A stretch of 18,197 nt of DNA, taken from positions 1 through 18,197 of the forward strand of contig JACPIL010000024.1 in assembly GCA_016188105.1 (NCBI GenBank). Reading direction: 5' to 3'. The DNA is from Candidatus Woesearchaeota archaeon. GTDB taxonomy: Archaea; Nanobdellota; Nanobdellia; Woesearchaeales; GW2011-AR9. Shown one piece after another: positions 1-9,500 of this stretch. The translations under genes and the position numbers were made by a program. Under the pieces are notes generated by a model. It worked only from the letters and a program-made list of their open reading frames with translations. It had not been told where the DNA came from and did no database searches. The first letter of the stretch is position 1. Every line of letters begins with the position of its first letter.

Positions 1-1
1 A

Positions 2-787
2 AGTATTGATAATCAGTTTGTAGAAGAACATCTTAGCAAATACCTACGGCAAGAACCTAAATTGATGAAGTCCCTGTACCTCAACTTTAATCCAAAATCG
101 AAAGCATACATCTCAGTCATCAAACAAGTTCGGTCTCAATTACGTAGAGTATATGGGTTGTTTAGAGACGATTCTAAAGAACGAAAAAGATTAGTCCGGG
201 AATTATTGGACAGCCAGCTCCCAAAAAGAGCAGAAATACTGGACGCCATTTTAGCGACTCACTCTTCTACACATGAAAGAATCTCTTTTTTTGATAAACT
301 TTACTCTAAACTATTTTCTCTTACGGGAAGACCAACAACCATTCTTGATCTGGGTTGCGGCATTAATCCTTTTTCCTTCCATTATATGAAACTAAAAGAA
401 TGTAGTTATTTTGCATACGATATTAATGCGGAAGAAATAGAGTCTATCAACTCTTATTTTCAAATTTTACATCGAGAAAATTCTTCCTTCAACGGAAAGG
501 CGGTCGTTGCTGATATAATGGACATTGCCTTTCCCCGCGCTGACCTTTGCTTACTTTTGAAGATGACCGATGTTATTGATAAAGGCAAAGGACACAAGAA
601 AACTGAAGAGCTGCTCAAACGAATTCCTGCCAAGTATGTCATAATCAGTTTTGCTACTAAAACCATGAGCGGGAAAAAAATGACTGCTCCCAGGCGAAGC
701 TGGATGGAATGGCTGTGCAAGCGCTTGGGATATGAATATACTACTCTCGAATTTGAAAATGAGATCTTTTATGCAATAAGAAAATAA
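2..787 (+). CDS. FmrO/ArmA-like 16S rRNA (guanine-N7)-methyltransferase, 5' end outside window
   Basis: The frame is open from base 2 and reads as plausible protein before the first start codons at 62 (TTG) and 65 (ATG), so the gene most likely begins upstream of the window. The order of motifs matches the FmrO/Rmt/ArmA family, SAM-dependent enzymes that methylate N7 of G1405 in the decoding site of 16S rRNA. An HSSTHER segment (260-280) resembles the family HASTRER motif. The SAM-binding ILDLGCG follows at 341-361, then a DLCLLLK segment and an ISFATKT segment in the place of the family's FPT(R/K)S motif near the C-terminus. In bacteria this family gives high-level aminoglycoside resistance or self-protection. 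An archaeal member more likely has a housekeeping rRNA role, but that is inference. It converges with the next gene. The methyltransferase fold is well supported; the exact target base is not shown. Confidence 0.75.
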   Translation, partial: SIDNQFVEEHLSKYLRQEPKLMKSLYLNFNPKSKAYISVIKQVRSQLRRVYGLFRDDSKERKRLVRELLDSQLPKRAEILDAILATHSSTHERISFFDKLYSKLFSLTGRPTTILDLGCGINPFSFHYMKLKECSYFAYDINAEEIESINSYFQILHRENSSFNGKAVVADIMDIAFPRADLCLLLKMTDVIDKGKGHKKTEELLKRIPAKYVIISFATKTMSGKKMTAPRRSWMEWLCKRLGYEYTTLEFENEIFYAIRK

Positions 788-809
788 AAAGAAATTAAAC
801 AAGACAAAA

Positions 810-2658
810 TCAATACTGCAGCAACACTTCCACATCTCTGCCAAAGATTTCTTTCAGATTCTCGAACAAAGGCTCCTTGACAAATACTCTCTTAGGAAAT
901 TTCGCTTTAGCTAATTCTTTCTCGAATTCTTCAAGGCTGCTTTTCTGCTTTTTCAATCTGCTGTTCTTTAGCATCTATGTCATGGATAACAAAAGCCACG
1001 CTTTCCAACAAGATAACTTCGCCGAACTTCTCTCCGTGTTTTACTCTTACTCTTGCCCTCTCTAATTCCTGTCCGCGCTTGCGCTGCATGTACTCAATCA
1101 AGAACTTGAACAAACCAGAACTTCCTTTGCGCGCTTTTTCAATATCAGTCTTGGTAAGCTTCTTCTGATCATGCTTTTGTTTCGCTTCGATTATTTCATT
1201 TAAGTCACGCAAATATCGAGCTGGGACCTTTCCGGTGGTGATTAATTCATCTTCAAACAATTTGATCAGTTGTGAATCTTGTGCTTTTTCGATTCCTTCT
1301 AACTTAAGCACATCCCTGATGATGGTCATTACCTCGTCATACAACATCACAATGCTTTTTTCATCATGCCGGCTTTCGATCTCAGTAAACAATTCCTTAA
1401 TCCTTTTCAGAAATTTTTCTGCATCAGTGATAAGCTTGTCTAATTCTGTTCCAGTCAATTCTTTTTTATCTCCATGTTCTATTTTCTTACGGATATCGAC
1501 ATTGTTTCTCAAGATCTTCACATACTCTGCTTCCAGCATTTTTTCTTTCTTGACAAAAATTTCCTCTAACACGTCAGGAGTTTCTCTTGGCGTTGGCGGT
1601 GGAAGACCATACAACATGATCGCTGCCTGTGAGGGAGTTAGGATAGAATAATATGTGTCCTCCATCCCCATTTCTTTTAAGCGACCTTTTACTCTGGTAA
1701 TACTTTGTTCTCCGGTACTCATGAATAAATCAATCGCTTCTCTGCTGGGCTTTATTCTTCCCATTCTTAGCAGCTGTTTCCAGGGCATGAAAATGCCGCG
1801 GTCGTAAAATGGAACGCCGTCTCGCAGCAAGGTGAAAATAATCGGATTTGCTTCTTTCAGTGATTCCCAGAAATCGGTTAAGATATACACCTGAATGTTC
1901 AGCTTATTCTTAATGCCAGTCATTTCACCAGCTTCAGCTCCCATACCGATGATGATAGCACGTAATTTATCCTTCAATTCTGCCCGGCTCATTTTCTTGA
2001 CGTCAGTATCATCAATCACGATCCAGACATCAATATCAGAAGTTGGTGTCGCTTTTCCCTGAGTTAAGGAACCGGCTAACACATAGCTTAGAATATATTT
2101 CTCAAATTTCTTGATAACCATGCTCTTGTGAATTTCCGCAATCTTGATCGCTGCCAGCATTCCTGTATCATGCAAAGGCGCGCTCATGGAAATCAAACGG
2201 TTAAAATCATATTTAGCATCATAACAATTCTGCCATAAATCTGTCAGAAGCGCACATTGGGGAGTAATTTCTTTATCTACCTCTTCTCCGATCTGTTTGA
2301 TCGCTGAAGAGAATTTGTTGAATAACTCATCCTTGGTCATCTTTTGAGAGGTGGTATCGTCAACTACCACCAGAACATGAATTTTATTTTCATCACCTTC
2401 TTTCTTTTCCTGTTTTTGCTCTCCTTCTTTTGCTTCTCCTTCCTTTGGTTTTTCAGGAGGCAGAAGAGCAATTCCGACAATATAATCGCCAAATTTTTCA
2501 AGAACTTTCTCTTTAAATTTGTCTAACTTTTCTTTGATGACCTTGAGCTTCTTTTCCATCTCCGGGGGCAAATTGGGCATGCCCGGAGGTATAGGTAATC
2601 CTCCCTGAGCTGGTTTAATTTCTTTAGGTTGCATAGATTTGGACATTTTTTTGGACAT
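810..2658 (-). CDS. Tandem nucleotidyltransferase-domain protein, frameshifted near the C-terminus
   Basis: An ATG at 2658 is chosen over the in-frame TTG at 2679 because AGGAGG (2667-2672) lies 8 bases upstream. From that ATG the continuous frame gives 575 residues and stops at 931. Around residues 195-210 there is a DNA polymerase beta-like nucleotidyltransferase core: AGSLTQG followed by SDIDVWIVIDD, giving the GS and DxD metal-binding pattern. An upstream copy (about 55-165) shares the VVVDD, LLTDLW and APLHDTG-type landmarks with the second copy but lacks the GS motif, and it carries a Lys/Glu-rich insertion near 70-90. The C-terminal part is helical and charged. After the TGA, the +1 frame continues with about 35 convincing codons to a TGA at 810-812, so one extra base probably lies in the A-runs at 941-953. 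Corrected length is about 615 residues. Substrate is unknown; minimal-nucleotidyltransferase function is likely. Confidence 0.75.
941..953 (-). other. Likely frameshift site in the nucleotidyltransferase gene
   Basis: On the minus strand two A-runs (A5 at 949-953, A4 at 941-944) precede the early TGA by a few codons. Removing one A joins the reading frame to a downstream stretch that reads as SSLEEFEKELAKAKFPKR and ends ...EVLLQY at 810. This tail fills almost the whole gap to the convergent methyltransferase gene, as expected if it is coding. It may be an assembly error, a real mutation, or polymerase slippage. Confidence 0.65.
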
Positions 2659-2666
2659 AGTCGTTT

Positions 2667-2672
2667 CCTCCT
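2667..2672 (-). promoter_or_regulatory. Shine-Dalgarno site deciding the nucleotidyltransferase start
   Basis: AGGAGG on the minus strand lies 8 bases before the ATG at 2658. It argues against the TTG at 2679, which lies upstream of this site. Confidence 0.75.
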
Positions 2673-2703
2673 GTGACAAATTTATTCGGTATTTAAGCTT
2701 ATA

Positions 2704-2715
2704 CTTTAAATACTT
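2704..2715 (-). promoter_or_regulatory. TATA box of the nucleotidyltransferase gene
   Basis: The minus strand reads AAGTATTTAAAG. A start about 25 bases downstream would give a leader of about 25 bases containing the Shine-Dalgarno site. Confidence 0.5.
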
Positions 2716-2803
2716 ATATTTATTTCTTTTGGAAGTGAGACATTTTAGTCAATACTGTTTATTCCGGGACTGTAACTACTACTTAGTGTCAAAATAATCG
2801 AAA

Positions 2804-2813
2804 AGTTTATATA
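2804..2813 (+). promoter_or_regulatory. TATA box of the gene at 2838
   Basis: AGTTTATATA, preceded by the A-rich GAAA typical of a BRE, is centred about 28 bases before the ATG. The transcript would be leaderless or nearly so. Confidence 0.65.
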
Positions 2814-2837
2814 GAAATCCATTATTTTACTCTAAAA

Positions 2838-3437
2838 ATGGGAATAGCAGATTATGTTTCGACCTGGAACAAGGGACAGAAGGTAAACGATACTCTAGTC
2901 CAAAAAATGTTTGAGGGCTATGTTGCTTTAGGCAAAGCTATCACTGGCGATGACGGTTTAGTTGATAAAACAAAACTCAAACAAAAAGAGGCCCAAGTTA
3001 AAGCTGCAGAAGCATTCTACAAGTCAATGACGGACCACTCTCTAGCTGTTTGGGGTTCTACAATTACTGATCCAGAACAACAAATGGAATTAGCTTACAG
3101 AACCTTCGGTTTTGGCTATGATATGGTTGAGGATTTCATTGAAAATGCTCAACAAAATGTAGATCCAGTACAATTAATCGGCTCACTTCAACAAAATTCG
3201 GCATATAACCACTTTGAGGGAAGAAACCAAAGTGGAGCCGCAAAATCAAAATTAAAACCTGAGGACACTGACGAAGCTATCCGATATACCAAAATAGAAG
3301 GAAGAGTAGACAAGGCTAAGTTAACTATTGATGATCTAGCTGCATTACTTACCCAATATATTAAAGATGGAGTTATTAGTGATAGATTCCTCAGCAATAA
3401 AAGATATGCTATAAGGCCGGCTCAGCCTACTAATTAA
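2838..3437 (+). CDS. Conserved-looking helical protein of unknown function (paralog 1 of a tandem pair)
   Basis: A 199-residue soluble protein with no signal peptide or membrane segment. It is predicted mostly helical from its composition. I do not recognise the family. It resembles the next gene product along its length: DYVS/DYIS near the start, then FYKSMTD against FVKTMSD, and a C-terminal block with VDKAKLTIDDL against VDAGKVNVDEA followed by KDGVISD against EEGVVSD. The two genes therefore look like an old tandem duplication. Each has its own TATA box, so they need not be cotranscribed. A T-rich tract follows the stop codon. No catalytic motif is visible. Confidence 0.8.
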   Translation: MGIADYVSTWNKGQKVNDTLVQKMFEGYVALGKAITGDDGLVDKTKLKQKEAQVKAAEAFYKSMTDHSLAVWGSTITDPEQQMELAYRTFGFGYDMVEDFIENAQQNVDPVQLIGSLQQNSAYNHFEGRNQSGAAKSKLKPEDTDEAIRYTKIEGRVDKAKLTIDDLAALLTQYIKDGVISDRFLSNKRYAIRPAQPTN

Positions 3438-3451
3438 TTTTTTCTCTTTTT
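3438..3451 (+). terminator. T-rich tract, probable archaeal intrinsic terminator
   Basis: A T6 run followed by CTC and T5 comes directly after the TAA of the preceding gene. Archaeal RNA polymerase terminates at such T-runs without needing a hairpin. Confidence 0.5.
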
Positions 3452-3484
3452 AACATAATCTAACTATCTTTTTCTTTATCGAAA

Positions 3485-3494
3485 AGCTTTTTAA
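3485..3494 (+). promoter_or_regulatory. TATA box of the gene at 3518
   Basis: AGCTTTTTAA preceded by CGAAA, centred about 28 bases before the ATG at 3518. Confidence 0.5.
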
Positions 3495-3517
3495 TCAATC
3501 CTTTCTATTAAGTGCTT

Positions 3518-4144
3518 ATGAGTAAAAAAGAGGAAGTCCCAGATTATATTTCTAAACATAAGAAATTGTATCATCATGCTAAAAAGTTAACTGATACTAT
3601 TGGGCAAGCTCATACTGAGGCCTATACTGCTGCTGTAAACAAGCACCTCTTGGATGGTGGAGAAGTAGATTTTGATAAGCTCGATGATTCTAAAATCCAA
3701 GAATTATTCGTCAAAACTATGTCTGATATGTATATCAATAAAGCGAAAGCTCATTTTAAAGTCTCTAAAGATCTGGATGATCTGGAAAAAGAGATTCTTA
3801 TGCAAGCCTATACTGGAACAACCCAGCAGCAATTAAAACAAACCGTTAGCAGATATGGAAAGAGGTTTACTCATCAGGTTTTTGATAGTGTTAAGGCTCA
3901 AATCACCAAAAATGTAGGTGAACGTCTCTATGGTTCAGCGGGTGCGCATTTGAGTGACGAACATGTCAAAGACATCGTCAAGCATGTAGGATTAGAAGAC
4001 AAAGTTGATGCCGGAAAAGTCAATGTCGATGAAGCCCGGGAATTATTGGCTGCTTTCCATGAAGAAGGCGTGGTCTCTGATTCTGCGTTGAGGGAGAACT
4101 TGCCCAGCTATAAGCTCAAGAAAAAACAAGAAAAAAAGAAATAA
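3518..4144 (+). CDS. Helical protein of unknown function (paralog 2 of a tandem pair)
   Basis: The ATG at 3518 fits the TATA spacing better than the in-frame GTG at 3512. The product has about 208 residues, is highly charged and ends in a lysine-rich tail (KLKKKQEKKK). No signal peptide or membrane segment is visible. It is a diverged paralog of the preceding gene product, sharing the N-terminal DYIS motif, a central MSD motif and the C-terminal VD...LL...EEGVVSD block. It converges with a small lipoprotein gene 21 bases beyond its stop. The lysine-rich tail could bind nucleic acid or the membrane surface, but nothing specific supports either. Confidence 0.8.
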   Translation: MSKKEEVPDYISKHKKLYHHAKKLTDTIGQAHTEAYTAAVNKHLLDGGEVDFDKLDDSKIQELFVKTMSDMYINKAKAHFKVSKDLDDLEKEILMQAYTGTTQQQLKQTVSRYGKRFTHQVFDSVKAQITKNVGERLYGSAGAHLSDEHVKDIVKHVGLEDKVDAGKVNVDEARELLAAFHEEGVVSDSALRENLPSYKLKKKQEKKK

Positions 4145-4165
4145 AAATCTATTGAAGGAAATCTT

Positions 4166-4396
4166 CTATTCCAGCTCCATCTGCTCAATCTCATCTAAGC
4201 CAAGATCGGTTTCTTCTTGCAGGGAATCAATTTCTTCTAACTCGCTCAAGCCATTATCCACAGCCTGTTCAGTTGGAGTCGCTCCTTCTGTAAGAAGCGT
4301 TCCTGGTTGTTGAGAGATTTCCTGAGCAGCTTTGCAGCCGCTAACAATCGCAACTCCTAAGATGAGCAGCAATACTGAAATTCGCAGTATCTTCAT
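4166..4396 (-). CDS. Small acidic lipoprotein
   Basis: A 76-residue product with a basic start (MKILR), a hydrophobic stretch and a lipobox-like VSGC at residues 18-21. This implies export and lipid attachment at Cys21. The mature part is short, acidic and probably disordered or helical. It lies 11 bases downstream of the coiled-coil gene, and its Shine-Dalgarno (AGGTGA) overlaps that gene's TAA. The two are therefore almost certainly cotranscribed and perhaps translationally coupled. The function is unknown; a membrane tether or partner for the secreted coiled-coil protein is plausible from context only. Confidence 0.75.
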   Translation of the reverse strand: MKILRISVLLLILGVAIVSGCKAAQEISQQPGTLLTEGATPTEQAVDNGLSELEEIDSLQEETDLGLDEIEQMELE

Positions 4397-4407
4397 GATG
4401 CTTCACC

Positions 4408-5643
4408 TTATGCAGTTGCTTCTGCGTTTGCGTCAGCTTCAACAGCAGTATTGCTTTCAGATTCCTCAGAATCTTCACTTCCTTCTCCTTCATTCTCAGA
4501 TTCTTCTGAAGCATCTTCTGTCTCGCTCAAGTCTTGCTGCACTTCTTTATACTCAGCCAGGAAGTTTCGCAGTATTTTCTTAGTTTCCTGCAAATCTTTT
4601 CTGACTGCGTGCTGAGCTGCTCTCAATTCACGATTGAAGAGGTCGAAGTCTTCTGCATCTTTAGCTTCCATCCATTTTTGCTTAGCAGCTTCATAATCCT
4701 GTTCTAATTCAGCTACTTTAGCATCAAATTCAGCTAAGATTGCTTCTAACTCAGATACATCAGCACCAGCTTCTGCTGCTGCATCAATGCGTGCTTGCAT
4801 ACTGGTATGAAGATCTTCATGTTTTCCTACTAAAACATGAAGCTTAGCATTTACTAATAAGCCAACCAATCTTCTCTGCAGCTTGTGCACTTTCTGGTTT
4901 AACTCTTTCAAGTCTTTAATTGCCGCTCTTATTTCTTCTTGCGAAGTTTCGTTGGTAAAGCTGTCAATCTTTGCTTTCTGAGCATCTAATTCAGCTTCAA
5001 AGTCTGCAATTAAATCTAGCGCATTTTGCTTCTCTTCTTCAGATAAATCTTCCATCTTTTCAACTGTCTTGGTCAACTTCTCCAAAGATCTTTCCACTAC
5101 CTGTACTGATTTTAGTAAGTGATTCTTTACGCCTAGACGTAATTCTAGCTTTAAGGCAGCGCAATCTTCATTTTCGGCATTACATCGCCGTGCTTTTTTA
5201 TGTAATTCTAATACTTTCTCGCGGTGTTCGCGTTGCTTTTCCTTTGCTTCATGGAAGCGTTCTTTCGCATCCTCTAATCTTTCACGGGCGTTTTTCAGTA
5301 ATTTTACCTCGTGTTTTACCTCTTGTTTTAGCAAACCATTTCTTACTTTGGTTTTAACTTCTACTTTTTCTTCTGTTTCACTATCTTTTACTTCAGATTT
5401 AACTTCTGTTTCTTCTTCTACTCCAGAATCTTGATCTTCTGTTCCTACTTCAGTCTCTGACTCTGTCTTAACTTCTGCATCAGCTGAGCCCTCACCTGAG
5501 TTTGAATTAACCTCGGCTTCTGCATCAACTTCAACATCTACCACATTACTACTTCCTTCTTCAGCTAACCCTGCTGGGATAACGCTCAATAAAAACAAGC
5601 TTAACACCAGGAAGGCGCTTAATTTTTGTTTGAATGATGTCAT
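4408..5643 (-). CDS. Secreted acidic coiled-coil protein
   Basis: A 411-residue protein with an N-terminal signal peptide (about residues 1-27, ending PAGLA). An acidic Val/Glu/Ser-rich low-complexity segment covers about 30-100, long heptad-like charged helices about 105-365, and a second acidic Ser/Glu tail follows. Two cysteines (154 and 161) sit close together and could form a disulfide outside the cell. The ATG at 5643 has GGAGGT 7 bases upstream. There are no catalytic motifs. It is the first gene of an operon with a small lipoprotein and is divergent from a membrane-anchored winged-helix gene. The product is probably extracytoplasmic and structural or surface-associated, but no family is recognised. 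Confidence 0.8.
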   Translation of the reverse strand: MTSFKQKLSAFLVLSLFLLSVIPAGLAEEGSSNVVDVEVDAEAEVNSNSGEGSADAEVKTESETEVGTEDQDSGVEEETEVKSEVKDSETEEKVEVKTKVRNGLLKQEVKHEVKLLKNARERLEDAKERFHEAKEKQREHREKVLELHKKARRCNAENEDCAALKLELRLGVKNHLLKSVQVVERSLEKLTKTVEKMEDLSEEEKQNALDLIADFEAELDAQKAKIDSFTNETSQEEIRAAIKDLKELNQKVHKLQRRLVGLLVNAKLHVLVGKHEDLHTSMQARIDAAAEAGADVSELEAILAEFDAKVAELEQDYEAAKQKWMEAKDAEDFDLFNRELRAAQHAVRKDLQETKKILRNFLAEYKEVQQDLSETEDASEESENEGEGSEDSEESESNTAVEADANAEATA

Positions 5644-5650
5644 TTTTGTG

Positions 5651-5656
5651 ACCTCC
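5651..5656 (-). promoter_or_regulatory. Shine-Dalgarno site of the coiled-coil gene
   Basis: GGAGGT on the minus strand, 7 bases before the ATG at 5643. Confidence 0.7.
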
Positions 5657-5690
5657 GTTTGATTTTTCTGAGAACTACCCGGCCTAGCTT

Positions 5691-5700
5691 CTTTTTAAAC
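5691..5700 (-). promoter_or_regulatory. TATA box of the coiled-coil/lipoprotein operon
   Basis: The minus strand reads GTTTAAAAAG. Transcription about 25 bases downstream would give a leader of about 27 bases carrying the Shine-Dalgarno, unlike the leaderless genes nearby. Confidence 0.5.
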
Positions 5701-5790
5701 ATACTTTTGGAAATACTTTACAGAATGCTTTAGGAAGCTTTAGGAAGGTTTATGATGATTAAAACAGCATTTTTAAGCTCTTTCCCGATA

Positions 5791-5800
5791 TATTTTTATA
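5791..5800 (+). promoter_or_regulatory. TATA box of the membrane winged-helix gene
   Basis: TATTTTTATA is centred about 27 bases before the ATG at 5823, giving a leaderless transcript. Confidence 0.55.
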
Positions 5801-5822
5801 TTATTCTAGAGTATACAGGAGC

Positions 5823-6542
5823 ATGAAACACAAATTACCTTTATTTCTATTGCTCTTACTTATTATTCCATTAGTCTCAGCAGCTACTCTCAAAGGCAGC
5901 ATTTATGATGAAAATCTAGATTTGGCTCAAGATGTTTTGGTGGAAGTTAATACCCAGCCACAGCAAAAGTATCTGGCTAAAACAGGTTCATACTCTTTTG
6001 ATCTTTCGCCGGGGAAATATACTCTTACCGCAAAAAATGATCAATATGTTGTAACGGAAAATGTGGAGATCCTTTCTCCTGCTGGTGAGTATCTTCTGGA
6101 CTTATTTCTGCTTCCAGATTTTGTAGAAGAAGATGAATTATGGCAGGAAACTCAGCAGGAACTTCCTCTGGAAACTGAAGAAAATCCCCTCCCGCTTTGG
6201 TCCTGGATTATTGCCGCGATCGTCTTCCTAGCCTTATTAGCTCGAATTATATACACTCGTAAAAAATATGGTTCTCTCTGGACTTTCAGAAAAAAGATCA
6301 AGGCCGAAAGCAAAAAAACTCTGGAGCAACATAAAGAAGAATTAGCGCAAGAACCAGGATATCTTGACCAAGCCTTGGAAATTATCAAAAAACATGACGG
6401 CCGGATCAACCAAAAAGAGCTGCGCAAAGAGATGATGTACCTTTCTGAAGCTAAGGTCAGCCTCATTGTGACCGAACTGGAACATAAAGGAAAAGTTGAG
6501 AAAATCAAGAAAGGGCGCGGGAATGTCCTTATTCTGAAATAA
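5823..6542 (+). CDS. Membrane-anchored winged-helix transcription regulator with extracytoplasmic beta-sandwich domain
   Basis: A 239-residue protein in four parts. A signal peptide spans about 1-20. A small carboxypeptidase-regulatory/CnaB-like beta-sandwich spans about 22-95 (LKGSIYDENLDLAQDVLVEV, then GSYSFDLSPGKYTLTA). A transmembrane helix lies at about 124-145. A cytoplasmic winged helix spans about 178-239 and ends KIKKGRGNVLILK, typical of archaeal membrane-tethered wHTH proteins (COG2512-like). The likely topology has the sensor outside and the DNA-binding domain inside. It is divergent from the secreted coiled-coil operon, so it may sense the envelope and control that operon, but this is inference from position. 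The AGGAG before the start is only 1 base from the ATG, so the TATA spacing and a leaderless start are preferred. Confidence 0.8.
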   Translation: MKHKLPLFLLLLLIIPLVSAATLKGSIYDENLDLAQDVLVEVNTQPQQKYLAKTGSYSFDLSPGKYTLTAKNDQYVVTENVEILSPAGEYLLDLFLLPDFVEEDELWQETQQELPLETEENPLPLWSWIIAAIVFLALLARIIYTRKKYGSLWTFRKKIKAESKKTLEQHKEELAQEPGYLDQALEIIKKHDGRINQKELRKEMMYLSEAKVSLIVTELEHKGKVEKIKKGRGNVLILK

Positions 6543-6561
6543 TTTGTTCTTTTGAGCAAAC

Positions 6562-6571
6562 GTTTTTAAAT
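6562..6571 (+). promoter_or_regulatory. TATA box of ileS
   Basis: GTTTTTAAAT is centred about 26 bases before the ATG at 6593. Leaderless. Confidence 0.6.
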
Positions 6572-6592
6572 ATCTTCTCACTCCGTGTAGGG

Positions 6593-9500
6593 ATGCAATT
6601 TCCAGATTATAACCCCCAGCAACTTGAACCGCAAATACTAGAATTCTGGAAGAAAAACAGGATTCTTGATTCTCTGCGCAAACGCAATAAGAAGGGGAAG
6701 AAGTTTTATTTCTTGCAGGGACCACCATACACTTCTGGCCAGATTCATCTCGGGCACGCCTGGAACATGGCGCTAAAAGATATGGTTTTACGGTACAAAC
6801 GCGCTCAAGGTTTGAATGTTTGGGACCGCATGGGATATGATATGCATGGCTTACCCACAGAACAGAAAGCTATGGCCAAACTTAATCTTCACAACAAAGA
6901 AGACATAGAAAAATTTGGTGTAAAGAAGTTTACCCAGGAATGTGAAAAATTCTGCATCGAAATGATGCACAAAATGGATCAGGATTTCCAGCGCTTAGGT
7001 GCTACCCTTGACTTCTCCGACCCTTATCAGCCGATTAAAAAAGAATTTATGGAAGCAGAATGGTGGCTTATTAAACAAGCTCACCAAAAAAAGCGATTAT
7101 ACCAAGGTTTGCGCACTATGCATTGGGATGCGGCAACTCAGACTGCAGTAGCAAAACATGAATTAGAGTACAAAAAAATAACTGACACCTCCATTTATCT
7201 TAAGTTTCAAAGCAAAGAAGATCCAAAAAAGTTTTATCTTATCTGGACTACCACTCCCTGGACAATTCCACTAAATTTAGCTATCATGGTGAATCCAGAG
7301 CTTACTTACATCGAAGTTTCGGTAAATGGTGAAGTTTGGGTTATTGCTGAAAGTCTGGTTTCAAGCGTACTAACCAAAGCTAAAATTGAAAAACATACTA
7401 TCTTACGCAAGTACAAAGGTGCTTCTTTAGAAGGGAAAAAATATGTTCATCCTTTGCAAACTCAGCAGTATCTTCCAAAAGAATTGCAACAAAATCCAAA
7501 ATTATTCTCGATTTTGCTCAGCAAAGAATATGTTGATGATAAGGCTGGGACGGGTTTAGTTCATTGTGCTCCTGGCTGTGGTCCTGAGGATTACGAAGTA
7601 GGTTACCAAAATGGAATAACACCTTTCAATTGCGTCAATGAATCCGGAAATTTTGAAAACTTCGGACCATTTACTCATTACAAGGCTAAAACTGATGATA
7701 AACAATTCATTCAAGCTTTGCATGAGGCCGGCGTTTTAGTAGCAAAAGAATCGTACAGCCATGACTATCCCCACGGCGAACGAAGTCATGAGCCAGTTAT
7801 TTTCCGAACTACCAAGCAATGGTTCTTCAAAGTGGAAGATTTGAAAGAGCGGATGGTTGACGCTAATGATAAGATAAAATGGAATCCTCTTACTGCAAAA
7901 AATGCTTTCCAATCCTGGTTGGAACATCTGCGTGACAATTCTATTACCAAGCAACGTTACTGGGGAACTGCCGTGCCTATCTGGCAATCTGACGATGGAG
8001 ATTACTTAGTTATAGGAAGCATCAAGGAATTAGAAAAACTTTCCGGCCAGAAGGTTTTAAACATGCATATTCCTGATATTGATTCTATCACTATCAAAAA
8101 AAGTGGAAAGGTATATCGCCGAATTCCTGATGTATTAGACGTCTGGATCGATGCGGGAACAGTATCTTGGAATTGTTTGAATTATCCGCAAGAACAAAAA
8201 TTATTTACCAAACTATTCCCTCCAGATTTTATTCTTGAAGGAAAAGACCAAATCCGCGGCTGGTTTAATCTACTGATGATTGCTTCATTTTTAGCCTTCA
8301 ACAAACCTGCTTTCAAAAATGTGTATATGAACGGATTTGTTACTGATGTTAATGGAGTAAAGATGTCTAAATCGTTAGGCAATATCATCTCTCCTTATGA
8401 TTTAATAGATAAACACGGTGCCGACACTTTACGATACTATATGAGTCAGACCAATGCCGGAGAAGACATTAATTTCAGCTGGGAAGAATGTAAGGCCAAG
8501 GTCCGCAGTCTCTTAGTATTATGGAACACCCATAAATTTCTCATCACCCTTTCCAAAGAAACAGGAATCAATCCGTTTTCTCTGAAAGCTGCAGCAGTAG
8601 AAAGTAATTTCGCTTTAGAAGAGAAATATATTTTTTCACGCCTTCACTCAGTGATGAAAACAATTACAGGTCTACTTGATGAATACCGTTTAGATGAAGT
8701 AATTGCTCCTCTTGAAGGATTATTCTTGGAATTATCAAGAACTTACATTCAAATGATTCGTGAAAAAAGCACCTCTGGAACTGATGAGGAAAAAGAAGCG
8801 TGTGTGTACACTATCGGTAAGGTTTTATTGGAATCAATAAAGATGTTCAGCATTATTGCGCCCTTCATCAGTGAAGCGATGTATCTTAACCTTAAAGAAC
8901 AATTCAAGTCAAAGGAAGAAAGCATCATGCATCACTCCTGGCCCAAAGCAGATAGCAAAAAAATCAATAAAAAATTAGAAGAGCAGGTTTCCTTAGCTCA
9001 AGAAATTATTCAAGCTGGTTTGCATGCTCGGGAAAAAGCCAAGCTGGGAGTCCGCTGGCCAGTGAAAGAAGTCCAAGTAATTAGTGAAAATCCTGCTATC
9101 AAAGGAGTAGTTTCAAAATTACAAGATGTTCTCTGTTCGCAACTTAATGCTAAAGAAGTAGTCGCTGCAGCGCATAGTGCAGAGATGCAATATAAAGTAA
9201 AACCTGATTATGCCAAAATAGGTCCTGCTTATGGTAAACTCTCCCCACAAATCATCGCTAAACTAGCCATGGATAGTCCCAAAACTATTGTCAACCATCT
9301 CCAGAAAAATGGAAAATATATCTTTACTCTTGACAACCAGCAGGTAGAAATTTCCAAAGAGATGCTCTTTATAGAACGTGAAGCGCCGCACAATTATCAA
9401 CTCTCAGAATTCAAAGACGTAAATGTATTAGTAAATACTGAACGCACTGAAGAACTAGAAGCAGAAGGCTATGCCCGGGAAGCTGCGCGTAATATACAGG

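Noticed and set aside
1235..1651. A 138-codon plus-strand frame opposite the nucleotidyltransferase gene
   Set aside because: Ser/Asn-rich low-complexity translation of the antisense strand, without start signals.
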